The notes under the pieces: generated by a model
What the model was told of the DNA's origin: nothing
Databases searched by the model: none
What the model saw: the letters and a program-made list of their open reading frames with translations, nothing else
Position numbers and translations under genes: made by a program
In this document: one piece after another, positions 54,465 to 64,000 of the stretch
Position numbering within the stretch: position 1 is the stretch's first letter
How the letters are laid out: each line of letters starts with the position of its first letter
Assembly (NCBI GenBank): GCA_016946835.1
Contig: JACVTC010000107.1
Span: forward strand, 88,501-152,500
DNA length: 64,000 nt
Source of the DNA: Neocallimastix lanati (nom. inval.)
Lineage: Eukaryota; Neocallimastigomycota; Neocallimastigomycetes; Neocallimastigales; Neocallimastigaceae
Direction of reading: 5' to 3'

Positions 54465-55952
54465 ATTTTATATATCAAATATAATTAATATTTCTTACAT
54501 CCTCAGCTTTTCTAATAATAAGTTTTACAATTCTGTGATGTTTCTTTATTTTTTTCTTTTTTATTGGAATCGACTCTGGTTCTGAATCAGAACTTTCAAT
54601 TAATCCAAAGCCATCTCTTACTTTATGAGTTCTTCTTCTTTTTTTTGGTTCACCTGACTCTAATTTTGATGAATTGTTTAAATTTTTATTTGTTTTTTTT
54701 GAAATATTATCTCCCTATAAAGATTTTAACAAAATATTATTTATTACTTAATAAAAATTCATTTCATATACTAAATTTAATTAAAATTTTTATGAAATCA
54801 ATTCAATACATTTGAAATTGAAGTTTCAACTTTTTTGATATCTTTTAAACTAACATTATTTTCTGATATTTTCATTCCAACATTTTTAAACTATTAAAAA
54901 TAAATTTTTGAATAATATACAAAATTTCATTTACTATTAAAATTTCATTAATACTTAATTATTCTCAATTAATATATTATTTTACCTTTTCTTCTTCATT
55001 TATGGAATTTTTTGTAGGGCTTTCACACAGAATTGCGTTATCAGGTATAATTTTATTCTCTATTTTTTCATTAATGCTAATTGGTATAGTTTCAACTGCT
55101 TCATCTACTTTATTAGATTTAACCTCTGATAATAATGGTACAAATGGTTGATTTGAAGATGAAACATATTCATCATCAATTTCAATATCTTCATTTGCTA
55201 ATTTTAAACATACATATTAATGAATATAAAAAATATACATCTTTATTTTAATAAAAATAATTTAATAAATTAATTACTTTTATAAAATGGTGAAAATTGG
55301 GAATAATGAGTTTGAAAGGTATTAGATAATACATAATGTTTTGGCGTTGTTACATCAGGTAATACAAGATTATTATTTGTTAATCCTTTATTCATAGGAT
55401 CTGTTAATAATAATTAAAATTAATTTTATTTTATATATATAAAAAAATAAATAAATAAATTAGTATTTAAATTTGAGATTAAATTTATTTTTTTTAAATT
55501 TATAATTATAATAAAATAATAAAATTTTTATTACCAATGACTTTCTTATAAACATATGGGGATTGAAAATTTGGAGTAAATTGCTGATTTTTAAATGATA
55601 ATTGTCGTTGTGGAGGCTGGGAAACAAAAGGTATCGCTTTCTTTGGAGGACCTGAAGAACGTCTTGCAGGTCTGATTCAAATTAAATTAAAATATAAAAA
55701 AAAAAAGTATTAAATTAACTAATAATAATTATTTACGTTTTTAAATTTATTTAATTGATACCTTTGATTTTCTTGAGATTGTTTTCTAATAATATTTAAA
55801 GAATTTATATAATAAATAATTCAAAAATTTATTTTTAATAAAATAAATTTAAATAATATTAAAATTAATAATATTTAAATATGAATAAGAAAATACATTA
55901 ATAAATTAGAATACCTAAATAAACCATTAAATTTACCAAATATGTTGATCAT
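51444..55952 (-). CDS. FG-repeat nucleoporin, Nup1/Nup153-like
   Basis: Eight exons join in phase: 55952-55915, 55785-55762, 55671-55535, 55400-55278, 55197-54986, 54890-54810, 54714-54499 and 54305-51444 (TAG), giving 1230 aa. The N-terminus MINIFGKFNGLF resembles the amphipathic membrane-binding helix of Nup1/Nup60/Nup153-type basket proteins. A basic cluster PKKRRR (228-233) is a likely nuclear signal. From about residue 370 the protein is Ser/Thr/Asn-rich with dozens of FSFG, FTFG, FG and GFG motifs, the karyopherin-binding mesh of the pore. The C-terminus, GRKIAQPKRRLKYL, matches the basic tail style of Nup153/Pom121/Nup1. It probably acts on the nuclear face of the pore in transport. 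A long Thr tract lies near 52830-52870. The final exon alone (2862 nt) is uninterrupted. Exact orthology within the basket Nups is not certain. Confidence 0.9.
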
Positions 55953-56456
55953 TGTGTTATTACTCTTTTTTTATTGATTAAGTAATTAAATTAAATGTTA
56001 AAAAATAAAATGTAAACAAAAATAATAATAATAAAAATAAAACAATTCCAAACAAATTCTAATATGAATTTATATTTGATGTGACTATAATGTATGTTTA
56101 ATTATTGGTTTAGATATACTATGTTAAAATATATTATTATGGATAATATATTACTATTGCTTGTTTTATATCGAATAATATTTATTATATATTTATATAT
56201 TTTCTTTCTTTTTAGTTATTAGTATCTTTTCATAACATGAGTATATTTTAATTTTGTCAATCTATAAAATATTTATAAAAATTTATTTTAAAATTTCATA
56301 AACCAAAAAAAATATGTTTATTTAATTTTATTAATATTGATTTTTATTTTATTAATAAAATTTTAAAAATAAATGAATAGAAATATGATTTAAATAATTT
56401 TAATAAAAAAAATTATATTAATTAAAGTATGATAAATTAGTATTATTGGATAGTGG

Positions 56457-56537
<81 letters not shown>

Positions 56538-57825
56538 TTTTTCAAATAATAAATTTGTAAAAAAAAAAAATTATAAAATTAATTTTTTTTTTTTCATTAC
56601 GAAACTGAAATTATTCAGAAGTCTTAGCGAACACAATATTACATAATTATAAAACTAATGGAAATGAATAACAATAAAGATATATATTATGTATATAGTA
56701 TTATAAAAATATATAAACATAATAACAAAATAATAAAATAAGAATAATAGTAAAATATATAAAAATAGTAATAAAATAATAACAATAATTAATAATAATA
56801 AAAATAAGAATAAAACTAATAATAATAATGCAAATAATAAAATAACGATGATATTACATGTAAATTAAAATTTATAAAGATTATTAAAAAAAAAAAAAAG
56901 GATTTGTTGTAATTGGTTTATATTTCTCTTCGATAAGTAATAAAGAATGGATCATCAACTTTTGAATTTTATTTAATAATAGTGAAATATATTCAAAAAA
57001 TATTTAAATTTATAAATATATATATATATATATATTATTTTTTATTTATTTCTTTTTTTAAAATGACCGTTGTTTAAAAGTTTTTATGTAATTTTTGAGA
57101 GAATAAACCTAAATTTATGACTCTTAACATAAGTTGTACTTTGTCTTAAATTGAATTTAATTTATATATGATTAATAAATAATAATCGATATATATATAT
57201 AACTTAAGAAGAGAAACTTTCAAATAATTATTAGAAAAATTCTCCAATTAATTAAAATTATTAATCTTTTTTTTTTTTTTTTTTTAATTAACCTTTTAAA
57301 AAAGAACGAAATAAATTGTTGTATAACTATGGAATATTTTTGTACATTATTAATGTATTAACATGTATTTGATTATGAGGTAATAATATATATTAAAAAT
57401 TAAAACAAATATGATTATTATATATATTTATATAAGATATAATGAATTTTATTATGGATAGAGGATTTATTATTATAATTATTTTAATGTAAATTATTAT
57501 TATAATAATTAGATACATAATGATATTATGTTAACACTATAAAGTTTATTTTTACATGTTATGAAAAAAGTATTAAAATGATTTAGTATATTATAATTTT
57601 TTGTTTTATTTTTAGAATATATCATACATCATAATAAATAGATTAAATATGTTATATTTTAGATAACAAATAAAGTTACTGAAACAATAATTATTTATTT
57701 ATTATTATATATGCTCCTATTATTTTATTCTGAAGTACATTAATCACCATACCATTTATCTAATATCCAAATATAAAAACTATCATTATTATTACAATCA
57801 TTATTATTATATATTATATATTATA

Positions 57826-57856
<31 letters not shown>

Positions 57857-58241
57857 GTTTTGAATATTATATTATAGAATTTAGGAATATTTAAATAATT
57901 TTTTATTAATATATTATAATTAATATTTTTAAAATTTTATTTTTTAATTATTTAAAATATAATTATTTATTTACTTCTTTTTAATATTATATGTAATATT
58001 GTTAATTATGTATATATATTTATTTAATAATGCTTTAAAATAGTTTAAATAAATTAGTATTTATATATTTTTTTAAATATTTTTTTATTTAAAAAAATAA
58101 AAGTAAATTTTGTTTAAAGCATTTTATTTTAATCATTTGTACGAAAATAAAACCTTTCGATATATTTATTATTAAGAAATAATTACTATATCTTTATTAA
58201 ATTATAAACATTTATATAAATTCATTTATTATATTTTTCTT

Positions 58242-58282
<41 letters not shown>

Positions 58283-59120
58283 CTTTTTTTCTTTTTTTAA
58301 GAAAAAAATAAAATAAAATAAAATAAAATAAAAGCACTTTAAACGAAGGGAAAACTTCATAGGAGATAATATTTATTTTTCATTTCGATAAAATAAATGA
58401 AAATTAAAATTAAAATACTCTATAATTAATAATAATGATAATAATTAAAGATTAATTATATAAAATCAAGCGTTTAATATAATTATTATTAAAATATTTA
58501 TATGACAACCTCATAAATACAAATTAATTTTTATTTTTATTTTTTTATTCATCTTTTCATTCTTTTATTTGATAAATTCATGAAAAGTATAAAAATATAA
58601 AATCATTTTATTCAATATACTATACAATTTTATATAATATACAATTAAAGAAAAAAGGAACAACATAAACATAAAAATATAATATAAATAAAAATTTATT
58701 ATCATAATAATTATCTTTTTTTAAATATATATTTATGTGTAATATTTAAATTATATATTTATTTTTATATTTTTATTATATTATTAAAGCAATATCAAAA
58801 GCAAAAATAAATATACATACATATATATATTTCTTATATTATGAATTAATTTTAATATTAAATTATGTACAATAAATATATATATTTTATTATTTATTAT
58901 ATAAAGCAAAAATTTCGAGTAAAAGTTTATAAACAACAAGAACTAACTTACAAAATAATATTTTAAATATATTATTATTATTATTATATACTTTAGTAGA
59001 TAACAAATAAAAAATTAAAATTTATTATAGACAAATTTGTAATTATTATTTTAATACAAATTAAATTTAAATTAAAATTAATAAAAAAAAAAAAAGTAAA
59101 TGTTTTGTATATAACTCAAA
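55953..59120. other. A/T-rich divergent intergenic region
   Basis: 3.2 kb between divergent starts. A tract of 49 at about 56457-56505 followed by an AAT array, T tract about 58243-58282, ATT array about 57822-57855. No convincing exon or RNA gene. Confidence 0.6.
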
Positions 59121-62100
59121 ATGGATGTAATGCAGTCTTCAAGAGCTCAGCAATCACTTGATGAAGGACTCGATAGGACTATTGAAATATTAAGTCAACA
59201 TTTAACACCAACAATTCCTCACAATGTCATCGAATATGGGTCATTTATTAATAATACAACATATATAAATAGGTTAAATCAAGAAAGTAATCACAATATT
59301 GCTAATTCTCCATTACCTAATAATCTTTTGGTAAATTCTATTAGTAACTTAAACAGTCAACTAGCTAATGATAATAATCCAAGTATTATACAAGAAAAGT
59401 ATGCAAATAAATTTAAAATTTTTATTTTTTTAAAAAATAATTAAAAAAAAAAAGAAATATTCACCAAATTATATATATGAATAAAACATATATATATATA
59501 TATGTATTTATTATTGATATATTCACAACTTTTTTTTTATTATATTATATATGATATTTAATTTTATTCAATATTTTAATGTAAATTAACTAATATTTTT
59601 ACTAATACAAATGTAAATTATAAAATTTTAACAAATTTTAACAAATTTTAATAGTAATTTAAATTCAACTGTGAATGTAAGAAATTAGCTAAATATATAT
59701 ATATATATTAATATTATTATAATATTATTTTTTATTCTAATAATATATAATATAACCAATTAATTAATAATATAAAGAAAAAAGAAGCAGAAGAAATGAA
59801 AAGTATAATAGATACATTAGATGTAAGTTTATAAATTAAAAATTATTTATAATCATTAATTCTTTTTTAGAAGTTCGATTATGTAAATGATTTATTTTAA
59901 TAATTTATTCTAATATTATTAAAAAGATATTTAATCAAGCATGGCCAAAACCATTAAGCCCATTAAAACCCATAGATCCAAATGATAAAAATTCTTTAAT
60001 AAAAAACGAACCAATATCAGAAAAAAATAAAATTAAAACAGAAAAAATAGAGACACCAGATAAAAATACTGATACAAGCAAAAAAGTGTCTTCACCTATT
60101 CCATTTAATACAGTAAAAACAGAGAAAGTTAATGAAATAGAAGAGCAAGGTATATATGTAAAAGAAGAAGTTAAATCTAATGTTGACAATGGTAATATAT
60201 TGAAAGATGAATTTATTGATAAATCAGAATTACTAAAAATAAAACAATTTATATTAGACTTTTATTACAAATATAGCAATCTATATAACATATTTCTATA
60301 TAATTTATATACTTTATTCATTACATATTAAATAAATATTAATATTCATATATATATTTTTAAAAAAAGATATATTTGAAGATGCTTCATCGAGGTATAT
60401 TTTTGTTATTAAAAATATACTTATCAATTTTAAAATTATTTTTTTTTTTTATTGTATTAATTTTTATTATATTTATTTATTGACTTAGTTTATCATCTGT
60501 ACCATCTTATTCCTTAACGTCAAATAGCGATAGTGGTAGTTCAATAGAATATCATAGTAAAGATAATAATATTGTAAATAATGAAATTCAAAATGAATCA
60601 AAATTAAAATCAATAAAATCAGAGTTAGATGAAGGAATAAAGTCGAGTAAAAAGAAATATTTACCAAATAAAACATCAACTGAAAATATTAGAATTAGAA
60701 AAAGAACCAAAACTACATCAGAAAATGAATCTGATTCAGATGAATCTAATAATAAATATAGTGAAATTAGAAAAGCTCTATTTAAGAAAGCAAAAGCAAA
60801 ATCAGTAGCAAAGCAAGATTCAGTGGCAATAAAGATTGAAAATGAAGAAAACGAAGTTCAAAATAAACCAGATACTAAAACAATTTCAATATCATCTTAT
60901 AGAAAAAAATATTCAAACGAAAATAATGAACTTGAAAATGAGATAACAGAGAATATTGATTCTTCTATATTTAAGCGCAGAAAAAAAATAGATAAGTCTA
61001 TTGATGATTTACAAGAATATTCTTCTAAGGATAAGAAATTGAAAGCTGAAAAAGGTAACTCTAGTGATAATGAGCATTCTTTAAGTACAAAAGAAATTGA
61101 AAAAATAAAAATAAAAAACGAAAGTGGTATTGGCCGTTCCAGTAGTAGTAACAGTTTAAGAAAGTTAAAATCTCAAAAAGCAGAAGTTAATAATAATATT
61201 GTTGCTAAAAAACAAATTAATAGTAACAAAAAATCTTCATATAGTGAAGTTGAAGAGGAACCAAAAGAAATTAAAAGAAAAACAAGTATTAATGCATATC
61301 TTAAACGTCAAAAATTGGATAGTTTATTTAGTGATTCAGAAGATGAATTGGAGGAAATACCAGAATCTAAAAAGAGTATTTCCAAACCTTCTAATAAAAA
61401 GATATCTACTACAGGTGATAAAGAAGATGATAGTTTTCAAACAAAAAAAATTACTCTTAAAATTACCAAGAAAAAAGAAAATATTCATGGTGATGAGAAA
61501 GAAGTATTACAATCGAAAAAGAAGAATAATCATATTAGTAAGAAATCAAATATCCAAAGTGATGAAGAGGAGCCTTCGTTACCTATAATGAAGAGAACAG
61601 TCAAAGGTAATAAAAAATTTAGTGATTATAGTGATGACGATGATGAAGAAAATGCTTCCACCAAAAAGTTAAGTAATAAATATAAAATTAAAAAAATTAC
61701 TAATTATAGTGATGATGAAAATGAAGATAATTTATCTTATGAAACAAGAATTCCTAAGAAAAAAAGTAGGCATGCTAATAAAAGAAATAGTGATGAAGAT
61801 AACAATGATGAACCAAAATCATTAAACAAAGAATATAAAAAGAAAATTAGAAATAGAAAAGTTGAAATGGTTAATGATGAAGAAGATGAACCAGGTGAAT
61901 TAATAGAAAAACCAATTAAACGTAAGAGTCTAGTAAATAAAACTAGTTCTTCTGCTTCTTCTGTAATAATGCCAGAAGTAGATAATAGTAATAATAATAA
62001 TAATTCTAGTACAAAATTATCCAGTACTAAAAAACCAAAGCGAAAGCTTAGTGCGAATTACAATTATAATTCTGATTCTAGTAGTTTGACTGATTCAGAT

Positions 62101-64000
62101 GAACCATTACATCAAAAAAGAGAAAAAGGAAGAGAAAAGGAAAAAGAAAGAAAGAGACTTGAAAAGCATTCTTTAAAAGATAATAAAAGTAGATTGGTTT
62201 TATCTAATTCTTCTGAAAGTGATAAAAAGCTCTCTAAGCTATATGATAAGGAAAAACTTAAATCCAAGCATGCTTCAAGATCTAGTGACACAATAAATAA
62301 TTTAAAAGCATCATCCGTTGTAACACCTACACTTACTAACGAAGTTAAAACTAAAAAATTAGAAAAACAAGAAATAATTTCAAATAAAAGAAAACGTATT
62401 TCATCAAGATTATCTAATTCATCAGACAGTGAAGAAGGTACTTATGAGAGTGATAAACGAATCAAACTATCAGCCGAAAATAAAAATGCCAGTGCTGTAG
62501 GATTAGATGATCAACTCAAACAACGGAGTTCCTCTTCACAATCTAAATCTAAAAATGATAAAAAGGAAAATACAATTAATAACAATAAAAAAACACCACT
62601 GCTCACAAGTGAATCTGAACGTAGAGATCATAGCTACAGTCGAAAGAATTCAAGTTATAATAAAACACCTGAAAGTGCTGCTCCTCCTCCACCTTCAGCA
62701 ACTTTAGATAAAACTGTAACAGCAAAGTTAATTGCAGCATCTCAACAATCAAATGTACAAGCTTCACCATCAAGATCTAGTCAAAAGGATACTATCAGTC
62801 ATAGTAGAAGTATGTCTATTGATCCAAATGATTCTTCAAACGAACATCTAAGTATTCATGATAAAGAAGATAAAGAAAAGGGTGATAGAGATAAAGATAA
62901 AGATAGAGATAGAGATAAAGATAGAGATAGAGATAGAGATAAAGATAGAGATAGAGATAGAGATAGAGATAGAGATAGAGATAGAGATAGAGATAAAGAT
63001 AGAGATAGAAATGAAAGAGAAAAAGAAAGAGAAAAAGAAAGAGAAAAAGAAAGAGAAAGAGATAGGAATAGAGATAAAGACAAAGATAGAGATAGAGATA
63101 GAGATAGAGAAAGAGAAAGAGATAGAGACAGAGACAGGGATCGTGATAGAGATCGTGATAGAGATCGTGATCATGACCGTGAACGTGACAGAGATAACAG
63201 TAGAAATCGTAATCGCTATTCTCGTGAAGATAAAGAAAAAGAAAAAGTTTCAAACAATAAAAGAGCATCTTCATCGGAATATATTAAAGATAAAAGTCAA
63301 AATAATATTATTAATAATCCTACAAATAATACTAGTATCAATACCAATTCAAATACCAATACTAGTGGCATTAAAAAAATAAATGAAAAAAGTAATGAAA
63401 TTTCTATTAATTCAACAAGTAATGTTAAAGTAGGAAAGAACAGTAATGATATTGGAAATAATAATACTCCTGTAGATAAAAATTCTACTAGTACGAATAA
63501 TAATCAAGATCGTAGTAAGGAACGTGAAAGAGATAAAGAGCGCGACCGGGATAAGGATAGAGAAAGAGAAAGAGATCGAGAAAGAGATCGAGAAAGAGAT
63601 AGAGACCGTGATAGAGACCGTGAAAGAGACCGTGAAAGAGACAGAGACAGGGATAGAGATAGGGATAGAGACAGGGATAGAGATAGAGACAGAGACAGAG
63701 ATCGTGACAGAGATAGAGATCGTGATAGAGATAGAGATAGAGATAGGGACAGAGACAGAGATAGATATCGTGATAGAGATAGAGATAGAGACAGAGATCG
63801 TGACAGAGACAGAGACAGAGACCGCGAAAGAGACCGTGATAGAGACAGGGACAGGGACAGAGACAGAGATAGAGATAGAGAAAGAGATAGAGATAGAGAA
63901 AAGGCAAAAGAGAAAGAGAAAGAAAAAGAAAAAGAAAAAGAAAAAGAAAAAGAAAAAGAAAAAGAGAAAGAAAAGGAAAAGGAAAAGGAAAAGGAAAAAG
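59121..64000 (+). CDS. Lys/Ser-rich protein with Arg-Asp/Glu mixed-charge tract (3' partial)
   Basis: Exons join in phase: 59121-59398, 59655-59676, 59778-59822, 59927-60191, 60370-60394 and 60489 onward, still open at the window edge; about 1380 residues are visible. The start is the first ATG, MDVMQSSRAQQ, followed by a short helical-looking segment (LDRTIEILSQHL). Exon 6 is highly polar: repeated Ser-Asp/Glu acidic clusters (casein-kinase-2-like sites), many Lys/Arg clusters that could act as nuclear signals, then two long tracts of Arg-Asp/Arg-Glu/Lys-Glu dipeptides (about 62865-63200 and 63500-64000). Such mixed-charge tracts are known in splicing and transcription-linked nuclear proteins and favour nuclear-speckle condensation. 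I see no folded catalytic domain and do not recognise the family. The window ends inside a Lys-Glu repeat, so a C-terminal domain may follow. Confidence 0.8.
62865..63200 (+). repeat. GATAGA-type coding microsatellite (Asp-Arg tract 1)
   Basis: GAT-AGA hexamers with AAA and GAA variants encode alternating Asp-Arg, Asp-Lys and Glu-Arg. The shift toward cgt codons near its right end shows the tract is not a single fresh expansion. Confidence 0.9.
63505..64000 (+). repeat. Asp-Arg / Lys-Glu coding microsatellite (tract 2)
   Basis: Second mixed-charge tract: Arg-Glu and Arg-Asp up to about 63900, then AAAGAA hexamers encoding Lys-Glu to the window edge. Confidence 0.9.

Noticed and set aside
62816-63907. 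Minus-strand Leu/Tyr and Ser/Leu repeat frames
   Set aside because: Antisense shadows of the Arg-Asp/Glu microsatellites.

Overview
This is a very AT-rich eukaryotic window. Intergenic DNA is nearly pure A/T with homopolymers up to about 50 bases. Genes are split by many short, even more AT-rich GT-AG introns, and proteins carry Asn, Ser and charged low-complexity tracts. The content (Get3, a Rictor/Ste16-like TORC2 subunit, an FG nucleoporin, a RhoGAP, an FHA-kinase, and two families typical of flagellated or animal-side lineages, FAM72 and the HU domain of CCDC81) fits an early-diverging flagellated fungus best. An anaerobic gut fungus (Neocallimastigomycota) is my leading guess. A dictyostelid is a weaker alternative because a CCDC81-type HU protein suggests cilia. 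Stop codons are used in the standard way: intact genes end in TAA, TAG and TGA.

Layout. 1-2913 (+): 3' part of an SR/SH-dipeptide protein, open at the left edge. 4511-5910 (+): small CCDC81-like HU-domain protein, 4 exons. 7092-10678 (-): leucine-rich-repeat-like protein, 5 exons. 10679-14971: long A/T-rich gap with two small tandem repeats. 14972-17981 (+): coiled-coil protein, at least 9 exons, first exon not found. 19091-24132 (-): RhoGAP protein, 11 coding exons. 28193-30160 (+): Get3/ASNA1 tail-anchored-protein ATPase, 7 exons. 31267-36720 (-): Ser/Thr kinase of the Chk2/Rad53 type with FHA domains on both sides of the kinase, 21 exons including a 10-nt micro-exon. 38732-39222 (+): truncated, damaged gene fragment. 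About 39388-41450 (-): relic of a Ty3/gypsy LTR retrotransposon. 42225-43366 (-): FAM72 homologue, 5 exons. 44918-50361 (-): Rictor/Ste16-like gene whose 18 exons join cleanly but which carries three in-frame stops and a frameshift. 51444-55952 (-): FG nucleoporin of the Nup1/Nup153 type, 8 exons. 59121-64000 (+): protein ending in a long Arg-Asp/Glu mixed-charge tract, running off the right edge.

How the genes relate. There is no operon-like logic. Convergent neighbours are about 1.1 kb apart and divergent ones 3-4 kb. Functions touch TORC2 signalling, Rho GTPase control, ER tail-anchored insertion, DNA-damage-type kinase signalling, nuclear pore structure and probably cilium/centrosome biology. 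All exon models were joined by eye from splice-site and reading-phase agreement. The most interesting items are the disabled Rictor gene, the kinase with three FHA-like modules and its micro-exon, and the retrotransposon relic beside a broken gene.
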